Shown piece after piece: positions 23,607 to 32,880 of a DNA stretch of 64,000 nucleotides; within the stretch, counting starts at the first letter, position 1, and every line of letters begins with the position of its first letter. The stretch lies in the NCBI GenBank assembly GCA_964517555.1, contig CAZFEF010000001.1, positions 95,697-159,696 on the forward strand, given 5' to 3'. The translations under genes and the position numbers were made by a program. The DNA is from DAONDZ01 sp964517555. Its GTDB lineage: Bacteria; Patescibacteriota; Patescibacteriia; Patescibacteriales; UBA12465. Under the pieces are notes generated by a model. That model was not told the origin of the DNA, did no database searches, and saw nothing but the letters and a program-made list of their open reading frames with translations.

Positions 23607-25085
23607 CTATTCTGATTTCGGTTTCATGAGCGGAAATATCTGACATTCTCTAGCTGGCTTGTTCATCAAAAAGCTAAAGACTCTCTCACTCATACCGAAA
23701 CCACAGGTTGGAGGCATGCCATATTCCAAAGCTTCAACAAAATCATGGTCGTGCATCTGAGCTTCTTCATCGCCAGCCTCTCTTAATTTTTGTTGTTCCA
23801 AGAAACGCTTCTCTTGATCCACTGGATCATTGAGCTCGCTATAGCCATTGCCCAATTCGGAGCCAGCGATGATCACCTGGAATCTTTGGGCTAATTCTGG
23901 ATTTTTAGTATCTCTTTTGGCTAGCGGTGAAACGGTAATTGGTACGCCCACCAGAAACCCCGGACCAGCGATTTGTTTGCGACAATATTTCCAGAGATTA
24001 TCGATCGCTCGGGTAATATTGAATCCGTTTTCATCATATTTGACTCCTAGTTCATCTAATTTAACCTTAATCTCATCAATATTGGCTTCTAAAATATCAA
24101 CTCCGGTATACTTTTTCACTGTCTGGCGATAGTCATATATTTCCCATTTCTGGCCAAGGTCAACGGAAAAATCTTTGATTTGGAACTGGAGAGTACCAAA
24201 AGCTTCCTGAGCAATATATTTGTACAGCTCCTCCACCAGTTTCATACCATCTTGATAGTCGGCATAGGCCCAATAGAATTCCATTTGGGTGTAATCCTGC
24301 AAATGTTCGGCATCCATGCCTTCGTTACGGAATTGGCGGCCAATCTCAAAGGTTTTAGGAAAACCAGCTACCATCAATTTCTTCTGCCACAATTCTCCCA
24401 TTGAAATTCGCAAATAGACACCCATATCTAGGGCGTTATGGAAAGTGACGAAAGGTTTGGCATCAGCTCCGCCGGTAGTAGTTTCTAAAACCGGGGTCTC
24501 GACTTCTAAAAAGCCGCGATTCAACAAAAAACTACGAGTGGCGTTCCAAAAACGGGAGCGCTTCTCAATCATTTCATAGACCTCGGGGTTAAACATGATG
24601 TCCAAATATCTTTTGCGCAATCTTTCTTCTTCATCGGTTAAGCCATGCCATTTTTCCGGCAAGGGACGCAAGGACTTGGAAAGCAATTGCCAATCCTCAA
24701 CCATTAGGCTTGGCTCACCTTTGTGGGTATTGAAGCAATGGGCCTTGATGGCGATAAAATCCCCCGTATCAGCTAGTTTGACAAAGCGTTTATACAAATC
24801 ATCACCAATGTCTTTCTTGGATAGGGCTATCTGAAATAAATCTTTGCCATCTTGCAAGTGAGCGAAGGTCAAATTGCCGTGGGATCTAACATTCCGCAAT
24901 CGGCCGGCAACATAGATTACCTGGCCGCTTTCTAAGAGTTTAGCAAAATCCTCAGTTACTTCTGCCAATGACAAATCCCTCCGACTTTCTGCCGGATAGG
25001 GGTCAAGGGCTAGATCTTTGATAGCGGCTAATTTCTTCAGTCGCTCTTCCCTTTCACTGATTGGATTTGATACTTGGTCGCTCAT
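23607..25085 (-). CDS. lysS: Lysyl-tRNA synthetase (class II)
   Basis: 492 residues from ATG 25085, one base after the greA stop. An in-frame ATG at 25103 would overlap greA. OB-fold anticodon-binding domain (~50-160; VAGRLRNVRSHGNLTFAHLQ), then class II catalytic core with motif 1 (RSRFWNATRSFLLNRGFLEV), motif 2 (FRNEGMDAEHLQDYTQMEFY) and motif 3 (GFGMSERVFSFLM). It charges tRNA-Lys. Length and motifs are normal. Probably cotranscribed with greA. Confidence 0.97.
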   Translation of the reverse strand: MSDQVSNPISEREERLKKLAAIKDLALDPYPAESRRDLSLAEVTEDFAKLLESGQVIYVAGRLRNVRSHGNLTFAHLQDGKDLFQIALSKKDIGDDLYKRFVKLADTGDFIAIKAHCFNTHKGEPSLMVEDWQLLSKSLRPLPEKWHGLTDEEERLRKRYLDIMFNPEVYEMIEKRSRFWNATRSFLLNRGFLEVETPVLETTTGGADAKPFVTFHNALDMGVYLRISMGELWQKKLMVAGFPKTFEIGRQFRNEGMDAEHLQDYTQMEFYWAYADYQDGMKLVEELYKYIAQEAFGTLQFQIKDFSVDLGQKWEIYDYRQTVKKYTGVDILEANIDEIKVKLDELGVKYDENGFNITRAIDNLWKYCRKQIAGPGFLVGVPITVSPLAKRDTKNPELAQRFQVIIAGSELGNGYSELNDPVDQEKRFLEQQKLREAGDEEAQMHDHDFVEALEYGMPPTCGFGMSERVFSFLMNKPARECQIFPLMKPKSE

Positions 25086-25086
25086 A

Positions 25087-25551
25087 TTATTTGACTGCCA
25101 CAATTTTATACTTCATTTCACCTTTGGGGGTAGAGACTTTAACTTCATCACCTTTGGATTTGCCTAAAAAAGCCATGCCCAAGGGGGATTCATTGGAAAT
25201 CTTCCCTTCTCCTGGATTAGCTTCGTTGAAGCTGACAATGGTGTACTCTTTTTCGACATCACCACTTTTAACCACGACTGTCGAGCCCATAGCCACCGAA
25301 CTGCTGCTGGCCTGGACGTTTTCCACTACCGTGACATTTTTGAGAATAGCCATCAATTCAGCAATCCGACCATCGTTTAACGCCTGGGCGTCCTTAGCCT
25401 CACTATATTCAGCGTTTTCACTTAAATCTCCCAATTCCTTGGCCTTTTCAATGCGATCAGCTATTTCCCGACGTTTGACAGTGCTTAAATGATCCAACTC
25501 TTCTTTTAGCTTGCTATACCCCTCACGGGAAATAATTTGTTGTTCAGGCAT
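25087..25551 (-). CDS. greA: Transcription elongation factor GreA
   Basis: 154 residues, close to the family's ~158. N-terminal coiled coil with the acidic tip (LGDLSENAEYSEAKDAQ, ~41-57) that reaches into the RNA polymerase channel to stimulate transcript cleavage, and a C-terminal FKBP-like domain (SPLGMAFLGKSKGDEVKV). A second protein with only the C-terminal type of domain is at 63381-63947. Upstream of lysS on the same strand. Confidence 0.95.
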   Translation of the reverse strand: MPEQQIISREGYSKLKEELDHLSTVKRREIADRIEKAKELGDLSENAEYSEAKDAQALNDGRIAELMAILKNVTVVENVQASSSSVAMGSTVVVKSGDVEKEYTIVSFNEANPGEGKISNESPLGMAFLGKSKGDEVKVSTPKGEMKYKIVAVK

Positions 25552-25584
25552 AATTTTAATTAGTTATAAATAGCGATATTAATA

Positions 25585-27024
25585 TTAGCTCATCTTTTGC
25601 TTGGTGACAATAGCCAAAGCCCCCAGAAGCAGCAAGCCGATACCTAGAGGATGATTGACATAAGGGCTAAAAATGTTGATTATCCCTAAGGCTAGCAAAG
25701 CGATAGCCACCCCGTTGAGCAAATAATCTTTAGATTTCAGTCCAGTATAGATATTTAGACCGAAAATATATAGATAGGCCAGCAATCCAAAAATACCTAG
25801 CTTTAGCCAGACATCTAGCCAGCCCCATTCAAAGGCATAGGTGGTGTATAAACCATTGATTCTGGGATCACGACTAACATAGCTAATGGTAGCTCCATAT
25901 CCCTGTCCGATTATTGGATCCTGCTTAATCTCCGTATTAATCTTCGCCAAAAGCGCCCAGCGAGAAGCCGCCGCCGGTTCGTTTTTGTCCATGCTAGCCC
26001 GAACTAAAAAGTTTTGCGGCGCAGTCCAAGCCAAAAGCGACACCAAGCCAATGGCCGCCAAAGAAGAAACAAAGACGAACCAAATAGCCTGCCAAAAGAT
26101 TTTTTGTTTAGCTCTGACAAGTAACAAAACGAAAGCCGCTAAGAAGGCCACCCCCAAACCCAGCCAGAAACTGCGAGACAAGCTAATGATAATGACCGTG
26201 GAAAAAATAATAAAATTGAAATGATAGAGGCTTAGACGAGCCAAGGCTATCTTCTTTTCGGTTAAAGCTCGGATATAGAAAAAGAAATCCAAGATCAAAG
26301 CGACGACGATAAAAATCTGCGATTGGAAGAAGGTGCGATAGAAATTAGTATCTGTGACCGTCACTTCCCCGACGCCGGTAGTCCTGACCCAACGATAGAG
26401 GTCTAAAGCAAAGTCACTTTGACCATATTTTAGAATTAAGAAGACTACAATAGTTTTTAAGCACAGGAAATACATGGCGGCATAAAACAGAGACTTTAGT
26501 CCGCGCCAATTGTCTTTGCCTTCGGCCACCAAAATTTCATAAAGCGGAAAGATTAAAGTGAAATAGATCCAGCCGTTTAAATCAAAAAACCAGTATTTTA
26601 TCTCATGGCCGTGCAACCATCCGTTGATAGCGGCAATGACTACAAAAATTAAGAGTAATAAATAGGGTCGCAAAAATTCTTTCTGTTCAGTGGTAACTAG
26701 ATCTCGTTTGTCAATCAGATAGCGCCTGACAGCTTTTAGCGCCCAGACCGTCATCACCACTGCCCAGAGAGCGATTCGCCAAGAAACTTGGTCACCGGCC
26801 AAATCAAAATGGAACAGATAGCCTTTTGATCCCAAAAATAATTCCGCTAAAAGTACAAAAACACCAAAAGACAAATCCTCCAGAGAAGCCACGACTACTA
26901 AGGACAGAATAATAAAGAAAGCGGCCTGATTGAATTGGGGAAAATAATAACCAAACAAGGAGAAAAGTTCCACTGCTAAAATCAAAGCGAAAACCAACCA
27001 GGGCTTGATAATTAATTTTCTCAT
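25585..27024 (-). CDS. O-antigen ligase/polymerase-like membrane protein (Wzy type)
   Basis: 479 residues with about 11-12 membrane segments and the large periplasmic loop typical of Wzy/WaaL. It bears the conserved loop stretch IIGQGYGATISYV (about 366-379). It would polymerise or ligate surface glycan repeat units delivered by the flippase at 28778. Its start overlaps the stop of the glycosyltransferase gene (27021-27024, ATGA), so the cluster is one leftward operon. Whether it is a polymerase or ligase cannot be told. Confidence 0.8.
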   Translation of the reverse strand: MRKLIIKPWLVFALILAVELFSLFGYYFPQFNQAAFFIILSLVVVASLEDLSFGVFVLLAELFLGSKGYLFHFDLAGDQVSWRIALWAVVMTVWALKAVRRYLIDKRDLVTTEQKEFLRPYLLLLIFVVIAAINGWLHGHEIKYWFFDLNGWIYFTLIFPLYEILVAEGKDNWRGLKSLFYAAMYFLCLKTIVVFLILKYGQSDFALDLYRWVRTTGVGEVTVTDTNFYRTFFQSQIFIVVALILDFFFYIRALTEKKIALARLSLYHFNFIIFSTVIIISLSRSFWLGLGVAFLAAFVLLLVRAKQKIFWQAIWFVFVSSLAAIGLVSLLAWTAPQNFLVRASMDKNEPAAASRWALLAKINTEIKQDPIIGQGYGATISYVSRDPRINGLYTTYAFEWGWLDVWLKLGIFGLLAYLYIFGLNIYTGLKSKDYLLNGVAIALLALGIINIFSPYVNHPLGIGLLLLGALAIVTKQKMS

Positions 27025-27722
27025 AGAAGTTGATGTTTTTGTTTTATAATTTTGACAGCGGCCTTATATTTCTTGACGCTGCTTAAAAATGGTAAAAAAC
27101 GATAGGCGGCTCGAGGTAACCAGGTACTGATATGTCCTCCGGGTTTGACCGTGAATAAAACTTGATCAATCCATACTCCAGTCCGGCCGTTCTCTAAAAG
27201 CGTCAGCCATAGGTCCCAATCTTGTAGTTTTTTAATGCTCTCATCCCAACCTCCAGGCGGAAAAGCCTCGCGCCGCAGAAGTGACATTGTATGAATATAT
27301 GGGGCTTGGCGTAATCTATCGGCGTCAAAGGACCATAACTTAAATAGTTTTCTCCCCCACTTGAAAGAAGAATAGGCATAGGCCGCATTCTGGTTCTGGG
27401 TCAAGGTCTGGAGCATGATTTCCAGGGCCTGGGGGTGAAAAACCGCATCAGCATCGCAAAACAGCAGGTATTCGCCTCTAGCCTCCTTAAAACCGCGATT
27501 CCGGGCCGCTGGAGCGCCCTGATTGCTTTGATGAATGATAAAGAAGCGTTGCGGAGCCGAACTAGTGGCGAAATAAGCTTCCAGCACTTTGTCTAAACCA
27601 TCACGCGAACCGTCATTGACGATAATCACTTCAAAGTCTTGATAGCTTTGCTTCACTAAACTATTTAAAGTAGCAGTGATCAATTTAGCCTGATTGTAGA
27701 CGGGGATGATAATGGAAATCAT
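27021..27722 (-). CDS. Glycosyltransferase family 2
   Basis: 233 residues with the GT-A fold signatures: IIIPVYNQAKLITATLNSLV (start), VNDGSRDG (~35-42), ARNRGFKEARGEYLLFCDAD (~73-92, the DxD-like CDAD), and WDESIKKLQDWDLWL (~157-171). It transfers a sugar from a nucleotide-sugar to the growing glycan. It is coupled by 4-bp overlaps to both neighbours. Confidence 0.9.
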   Translation of the reverse strand: MISIIIPVYNQAKLITATLNSLVKQSYQDFEVIIVNDGSRDGLDKVLEAYFATSSAPQRFFIIHQSNQGAPAARNRGFKEARGEYLLFCDADAVFHPQALEIMLQTLTQNQNAAYAYSSFKWGRKLFKLWSFDADRLRQAPYIHTMSLLRREAFPPGGWDESIKKLQDWDLWLTLLENGRTGVWIDQVLFTVKPGGHISTWLPRAAYRFLPFLSSVKKYKAAVKIIKQKHQLL

Positions 27723-28774
27723 AGGGATAATATTTGCTGAATCCGATTAACTTGTCTAGATAAAGAAAATTCAATTTCAGCTCGCTTCTTTCCTTGCTGA
27801 CCCAGTTTCTCACAAAACTTGGTATCAGCCATCAATGAATCTAGAGCTTGGTCAATTTCTTTTTGCTTTTGGCCGTCGACTAAAATACCGGTACGCTGAT
27901 CTAGGACGGCGTCTGAAACCCCACCGGCTCTGCCGGCTAAAACCGCCTTGCCCATTAAAGCTGCCTCTAGATAGACAATGCCAAAACCTTCATAGTCTCC
28001 TTCAATATCTCGAGAAACTAGAGCAAAAAAATCACAAATCTTTAACCAAGCCCATTTCTCTGTCTCTGATATTCGTCCGCGGAAAATAATATTTTTCTTG
28101 CCACGAGCTAATTGCTTTAAGCGACTCTCATCAGGTCCAGTACCGGCGATAACTAGGATTTTGTCAGAATAATCTGGACGGCTGAAGGACTTAATTAGAC
28201 TATCAAAACCTTTTCTGGCTACCAAGCGCCCTAAACTAAAAACTACTTTGGAAGAATCGGGTATCAAGTCTTTCTTTAGCTGACCAGCCATTCGATCGAT
28301 CTCGGATAAATTATCCGGAGCGCTGGCCCCAGGGTTTACTACATAAATCTTGTCCGTGCCCGTTTTCAAAAAAACAGCGACTTGTTTTTGGGTATAGGAA
28401 TTAGCGCAAATGATGCTACCCGCTTTAGCTAAAATTTTTCTGGTTAACACTCGGCGGCAAAGACTTTGGGTGGCGCGACTAAAATCTAATCCATGGAGAA
28501 TCACAGCATAGTTGAGGCGATGAAATCGAGAATAAAGGTACAGAGCCGTGCCCAGGGGAAAAATATGGCCAACAATAAAACGAGACTTGCCTCTTCCCTT
28601 TTGTCGATTAATTTGTCTAAAATAACCAAAATATTTCCCCATCCCTGGCCTAGTACTGGCAGTGATCACCTCAAAGTCTTCAACCGGACGCCAAAATTTA
28701 GCCAAGGCTCCATAGTATTCTGCTATTCCCCCAATTTGCGGCGGGAACTCTAAAGTGAATAAAACGGTTTTCAT
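27719..28774 (-). CDS. Glycosyltransferase family 4
   Basis: 351 residues with a GT-B fold: N-terminal FPPQIGGIAEYYGALA (10-25), C-terminal FSLGRLVARKGFDSLIKSF (~190-208), AGTGPDESRL, and the nucleotide-sugar-binding EGFGIVYLEA (E-x7-E, ~261-270). A typical retaining glycosyltransferase for surface glycan. It follows the flippase gene by 3 bp on the same strand. Confidence 0.9.
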   Translation of the reverse strand: MKTVLFTLEFPPQIGGIAEYYGALAKFWRPVEDFEVITASTRPGMGKYFGYFRQINRQKGRGKSRFIVGHIFPLGTALYLYSRFHRLNYAVILHGLDFSRATQSLCRRVLTRKILAKAGSIICANSYTQKQVAVFLKTGTDKIYVVNPGASAPDNLSEIDRMAGQLKKDLIPDSSKVVFSLGRLVARKGFDSLIKSFSRPDYSDKILVIAGTGPDESRLKQLARGKKNIIFRGRISETEKWAWLKICDFFALVSRDIEGDYEGFGIVYLEAALMGKAVLAGRAGGVSDAVLDQRTGILVDGQKQKEIDQALDSLMADTKFCEKLGQQGKKRAEIEFSLSRQVNRIQQILSL

Positions 28775-28777
28775 AAA

Positions 28778-30244
28778 TTATTCTAAATTTTCATTATTCA
28801 CCGGCGACGGCGTTTTCTTAAATGATTTTAAAATATATTGCAAATCGGCCCGGTGAAAACTACCCAAGGCGAAAGAAGAGGCGAAATAAATAACCATCGC
28901 CAGAAGAATCAACAAGATAATATTCCAAGATGGTAAATAATAATTGATAAAGGCGGCCATGAAAGCGCTGGCTAAAATTGACTTCCCTAACACCGTAGCA
29001 TTATTCTTCAGCTGGTATTTGATAATCTTAGGCACCAAGACCATGCCCAAAACAAACATTAAGGCATTAGTCAAAAGGACTGTCAAAGCGGCTCCATCGG
29101 CCTGCCACAAAGGAATTAAGGCTAAATTAATACCAACGCTGACAATCATCACTATCAGCATATTAATCGTATTACGCCGTTGCCGATCACAGGCATTTAG
29201 CAAGGATCCGATGGGAAAATTGACAAAGATGAAAAAAGCGGCGGCCATGGTTAAGCGCAAAGGCAAAATAGCTTCTTGATATCCGGATTTAAATAAACTA
29301 ATAATTTGGGGCGCTAAAATAATACTGCCGACAGTAATCGGAACAGAGATGATGATTAGATAGTTCATGGCTCTTTCAAAAGCAACCTTCAGTTGTTCAC
29401 GATTAGATAACCAATAAGTACTCATGGCTGGATAAAGCGAAGCGGTAAAAGCCATGGGCAAAAACTGCAAGGCAAAAATGATCTTGAAAGACACTTGATA
29501 AATACCAACATAGTAGTCACCGGCAAATAGTGACAGCAACACTGAATCTAGATAAGTATAGACTCGTTGGAAGATGGCAAACAAGGCAAAGGGCAAGCTA
29601 ATTTGGAAAATAGAACTGACTATCCCTGGATCATAAAGCAGCCGTAGCTTTAATTTCATTTTCCTCTTTAGTACCCAAAAGGAATAAATAAAATTATAAG
29701 TGCTAGCGATAATTAAAGAGGCCATAATTAAGCGCAGACTATAGTTTAGGTATAAGGCCAAAAGACCAAAAATCAAAACCACCAATTGGAAAATGACCGA
29801 AGTCAGACTCTCGTATTTGAGATTGTGGAATCCTCGCAAGACGGCAAAGAAAGTAGTGGTGAAGGAATCAAGGATCATGCAGATAATGGACAAATAGACC
29901 AAATCTTTAGTTAGCGGATCATGGGGAGTAAAATTAATAAAAACTACCACCAAAATGGCAGTAATCATGGCTAAGAGAATTTTGACACTCAAAACGTTAC
30001 CCAGTAAAACGTTGGCTCGATCCCGATGCTTGGCTATCTCCCTAGTCAAAAAATTCATGAAACCCAAATCGATCAAGATAGCGAAAATGGTAGTAAAGGA
30101 AATGGCGAAATAATACTTGCCCAAATCAGCCGGGCCGAGATTGCGGGCCAGGATAGTAAAATAAGAAAAAGAGATTATCTTTTGCAGAATCAAGGCCACC
30201 GTTAAATAGGAGGTGTTTTTAGCGATATTTCCCACTTTATTCAT
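28778..30244 (-). CDS. Wzx-type flippase (MATE/MVF polysaccharide exporter)
   Basis: 488 residues from ATG 30244; the upstream in-frame ATG (30262) lies inside the promoter -10 box. About 12-14 membrane segments; the N-terminal NIAKNTSYLTVALILQKIIS and the ARNLGPADLGKYYFAIS motif are typical of the polysaccharide biosynthesis (RfbX-type) flippase family. It moves lipid-linked glycan units across the membrane. First gene of the glycan operon (Wzx, GT4, GT2, Wzy). Its mRNA appears leaderless. Confidence 0.88.
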   Translation of the reverse strand: MNKVGNIAKNTSYLTVALILQKIISFSYFTILARNLGPADLGKYYFAISFTTIFAILIDLGFMNFLTREIAKHRDRANVLLGNVLSVKILLAMITAILVVVFINFTPHDPLTKDLVYLSIICMILDSFTTTFFAVLRGFHNLKYESLTSVIFQLVVLIFGLLALYLNYSLRLIMASLIIASTYNFIYSFWVLKRKMKLKLRLLYDPGIVSSIFQISLPFALFAIFQRVYTYLDSVLLSLFAGDYYVGIYQVSFKIIFALQFLPMAFTASLYPAMSTYWLSNREQLKVAFERAMNYLIIISVPITVGSIILAPQIISLFKSGYQEAILPLRLTMAAAFFIFVNFPIGSLLNACDRQRRNTINMLIVMIVSVGINLALIPLWQADGAALTVLLTNALMFVLGMVLVPKIIKYQLKNNATVLGKSILASAFMAAFINYYLPSWNIILLILLAMVIYFASSFALGSFHRADLQYILKSFKKTPSPVNNENLE

Positions 30245-30250
30245 GAATGC

Positions 30251-30280
30251 ATTATAGCACAATTTATTGGTTTTTGTTAA
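30251..30280 (-). promoter_or_regulatory. Extended -10 promoter of the glycan operon
   Basis: Minus strand: TTAACA (30275-30280), 18-bp spacer, TGCTATAAT with TATAAT at 30251-30256. The predicted first base is 30244, the A of the flippase ATG. Confidence 0.65.
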
Positions 30281-30384
30281 GTTAAATTTGACAATTAACT
30301 AATATTATTTTAAGTCACTTTTCTTTAGGAAAATTTTATCTCCTTTATGCTATCATATAATTATAAAAATTTAGGATAAACTCT

Positions 30385-31062
30385 ATGCGTCTATTAATCA
30401 TTGAAGACGAAAAGGACTTAGCCGAATTTCTCAAAGATAGCTTCCGAGCTGAATTCTTCACAGTGGATTTAGCCTTTGACGGCGAACGCGGCTCTTTCTT
30501 GGCCCGCACCAACGACTATGACCTAATCATCGTCGATTACGTTTTGCCCGGCTATGACGGCGTGGCCGTTATCAAAGACATCAAAAAGGACAACAAGAAC
30601 ACGCCGATAATCATGTTAACGGTCAAAAGCGAATTAGCTGATAAGTTAGACGTCTTTAGTTTGGGTATTGATGATTATTTGACCAAACCTTTTATCTTCG
30701 AAGAGCTCCTAGCCAGAGTACGGGCGGTCTTACGTCGTCCACCAATAACTAAACCTAAAATATTTAAAATCGATGATTTAATCTTAAATGTCGATTGTCA
30801 TACTGTTCGTCGCGGTGGCCGTTACATTCATCTAACTCGCAAGGAATTATCCCTATTAGAATATTTTCTGCAAAATCGCGGACGAGTTTTGTCTCGAGCC
30901 ATGATACTAGAGCATGTCTGGGATATGAATGCTGATCCTTTCTCTAATACTATCGAATCGCATTTGGTTAATTTGCGACGGAAAATAAACTTACCTGGTA
31001 GCCGAGAACTTATTCAAACCATACCCGGTCGAGGATATAAACTGGAATTGCCACAGAAATAA
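30385..31062 (+). CDS. OmpR/PhoB-family response regulator
   Basis: 225 residues: receiver domain (phospho-acceptor D51 in IIVDYVLPGYDG, acidic pair E7-D8, Lys near 101) and a winged-helix DNA-binding domain (~125-225, LTRKELSLLEYFLQNRGRVL). It should bind promoter DNA when phosphorylated. It has no kinase beside it, and the nearest ones are at 41431 and beyond. A TGCTATCATATAAT box at 30348-30361 is its likely promoter. A strong terminator follows. Confidence 0.93.
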   Translation: MRLLIIEDEKDLAEFLKDSFRAEFFTVDLAFDGERGSFLARTNDYDLIIVDYVLPGYDGVAVIKDIKKDNKNTPIIMLTVKSELADKLDVFSLGIDDYLTKPFIFEELLARVRAVLRRPPITKPKIFKIDDLILNVDCHTVRRGGRYIHLTRKELSLLEYFLQNRGRVLSRAMILEHVWDMNADPFSNTIESHLVNLRRKINLPGSRELIQTIPGRGYKLELPQK

Positions 31063-31086
31063 AAAAGGGGCTGATAGCCCCTTTTT
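31062..31086. terminator. Bidirectional rho-independent terminator
   Basis: AAAAAGGGGCT, loop GAT, AGCCCCTTTTT (31062-31086), between the response regulator and the convergent SIMPL gene. It works for both strands. Confidence 0.9.
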
Positions 31087-31104
31087 ATTATTGATCATTA
31101 TTCC

Positions 31105-31890
31105 CTATTTTAACTTGTAACTGACGTTTACTTCAATAATGATTTCCTGACTGCCGCTGGGAACATAGGCGGTAGCGCCACCCACTCCCATGCCACCTTT
31201 ATCTCCGTAATAATAATTATTACTGCTGTAAGGAATCTGAATGATGTTTTCCCACCAACCGACCACTTCACCTAATTCTACAGTAGCCGCTTCAGCTAAA
31301 ACTCCAGCTTTGCTACGAGCATCAGCAATGGCCAATAAACGAGCTTGTTGTTTTAATTCTTCAGAATTAGACAAATCATAGTTGATGCCTAAAATCTGAT
31401 TAGCTCCAGCCTTAGAAGCCTCTTCGACCACTCTAGCGACGCTATTAGGATTGGTCTTGATATCTTTGATCCTGACTATCAACTGCTCGTTGGCGTTGTA
31501 ACCTGATAAATTGCTGACATTTTCAATATAATCGTATTGCGGCAATAAACTATAGTTCTGGGTTTTTAAATCTTCCTCTTTTATGCCTAACGCTTTGATA
31601 GCGGCGCTAATTTGATCCATTTTAGTGTTCAATTGCTTTAAGGCATCCTCAGCCTTAGCCACCTTGTCAATTTGAACCCCGATAATCACATTAGCGATAT
31701 CGGGCTGATAGCTAACCTTACCTTGGCCAGTCACTGAAACCTGGTATTGAGGTTGATTAACTATCCGATCACGCAAAATGGCCGCCAAAATCACCACCGC
31801 TAAAAGGACAACGGCAATAATGGCAAAAATCCATTTACCACGGCGACTGCCATGACAGCAGACGTGTTCATGAGAATTGTTCATTTCCAT
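31105..31890 (-). CDS. SIMPL-domain (DUF541) protein, membrane-anchored
   Basis: 261 residues from ATG 31890 (the frame is open to 31929 across the promoter). A single membrane segment (~20-42) follows a His/Cys-containing cytosolic tip (EHVCCHGSRRG), then a SIMPL domain (VSVTGQGKVSYQPDIANVI start, later GYNANEQLIVRIKDI). The family (e.g. Brucella BP26) forms extracytoplasmic assemblies; the exact role is not known. An extended -10 box (TGCTATATT, 31918-31926) lies upstream. Confidence 0.85.
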   Translation of the reverse strand: MEMNNSHEHVCCHGSRRGKWIFAIIAVVLLAVVILAAILRDRIVNQPQYQVSVTGQGKVSYQPDIANVIIGVQIDKVAKAEDALKQLNTKMDQISAAIKALGIKEEDLKTQNYSLLPQYDYIENVSNLSGYNANEQLIVRIKDIKTNPNSVARVVEEASKAGANQILGINYDLSNSEELKQQARLLAIADARSKAGVLAEAATVELGEVVGWWENIIQIPYSSNNYYYGDKGGMGVGGATAYVPSGSQEIIIEVNVSYKLK

Positions 31891-31937
31891 AGAGTTATAA
31901 TTATTTTTTATACTACCAATATAGCACAAAAATTAAA

Positions 31938-31965
31938 AAGAGTTAAGTTCGAAACTTAACTCTTC
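31938..31965. terminator. Hairpin between SIMPL and the next gene
   Basis: AAGAGTTAAGTT, loop CGA, AACTTAACTCTT. A near-perfect 12-bp stem followed on the minus strand by T-rich sequence. It ends the gene at 31984 and can act both ways. Confidence 0.75.
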
Positions 31966-31983
31966 TAGCTGGCCACATTTGGC

Positions 31984-32340
31984 CTAAAGCAACTCGGAAG
32001 CGAGTTTGACCTTCTTCTTGATCAATTGCTTCCTTTTCTTTTTTTTGGTCTCAACCCGACAAACCTTTAAGCTCCCGTTTTCGCCCCGTCGGCTCAACAC
32101 AACAATATCCAGTCCCAAAGCGGCCTGAGACTTGATGACTTTGTCAATCATCACCTGGCTGACGCGATAGGCCTGATACTCTTTGCCGTCAGAAGCGGTC
32201 AGGTTTTCCGGAATCAGATGTTTGCCGCTTTGCAATATATGCTTAGCGATCACCTCATTGGAATGGGCGTCCTGAACGGCCAAAAACTTCTGAATTGGCA
32301 ACAAGGGTTTTCTCTTTTTCTTTTCTTTTACTTTTCTCAT
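31984..32340 (-). CDS. Basic hypothetical protein
   Basis: 118 residues with Lys/Arg-rich ends (KEKKKRKPLL and KKKKRKQLIKKKVKL), no membrane segment, mixed alpha/beta centre. The basic ends suggest nucleic acid or ribosome binding, but I recognise no family. It follows a membrane-protein gene on the same strand by 33 bp. Confidence 0.5.
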   Translation of the reverse strand: MRKVKEKKKRKPLLPIQKFLAVQDAHSNEVIAKHILQSGKHLIPENLTASDGKEYQAYRVSQVMIDKVIKSQAALGLDIVVLSRRGENGSLKVCRVETKKKKRKQLIKKKVKLASELL

Positions 32341-32373
32341 GACTTAGTTTTTAAAAAACGTTAATACTGATAT

Positions 32374-32730
32374 CTATCTTTTCCTTTTTTGCTTATACAA
32401 AGACTTGGATTTTTCGGTAACTGCTAATATGGTCAAAACGGCTACATAGGCGGAAATAACAGCGTTGGGCAGATGATAAGGGCGATCTAAGATGAAGTCT
32501 AGTAATAAGACGCCAGCCACCAACATAGTCCAGAGGAAGACAAACCATTCGCCCGGATGATGACCCCGATGACTATTATACCAACGGGTAAACTCCTTGC
32601 GGCCGACATAGACTGCCAGGACGCCGATATAAATGAAAGCGATAATATCCAAGACTGAAGCCAGAGCGTTTTCACAAACAAAATCCCAAAGGATAGCCGC
32701 TACGAAGAGGGCTGTCCAGAAATTACTCAA
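32374..32730 (-). CDS. Hypothetical integral membrane protein
   Basis: 118 residues, four hydrophobic segments (about 3-21, 25-42, 63-82, 88-105) with a short polar loop RKEFTRWYNSHRGHHPGE that is rich in His. No family recognised. A basic C-terminal tail (SKSLYKQKRKR) is cytoplasmic by the positive-inside rule. Confidence 0.55.
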   Translation of the reverse strand: MSNFWTALFVAAILWDFVCENALASVLDIIAFIYIGVLAVYVGRKEFTRWYNSHRGHHPGEWFVFLWTMLVAGVLLLDFILDRPYHLPNAVISAYVAVLTILAVTEKSKSLYKQKRKR

Positions 32731-32834
32731 ATAACGCCAGGAGTCAAATTTTTTTCCGATGATTTTTAGTATATAAAGGGCTTCAGACTATTGTATTATA
32801 GCTTCTTCAATAAAGCAAGTTGACAATTTTAGCA

Positions 32835-32866
32835 CCAAAAACCCGCCTCAATAGCTCGAAGCGGGT
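32835..32866 (-). terminator. Rho-independent terminator
   Basis: Minus strand: ACCCGC ... GCGGGT (32841-32866), with extra partial pairing inside, then T-run (32835-32840). It ends the gene at 32881. Confidence 0.8.
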
Positions 32867-32880
32867 CTGACAAAAACAGA

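Noticed and set aside
25061..25492. 143-codon frame antisense to greA
   Set aside because: Shadow of greA and the lysS start region.
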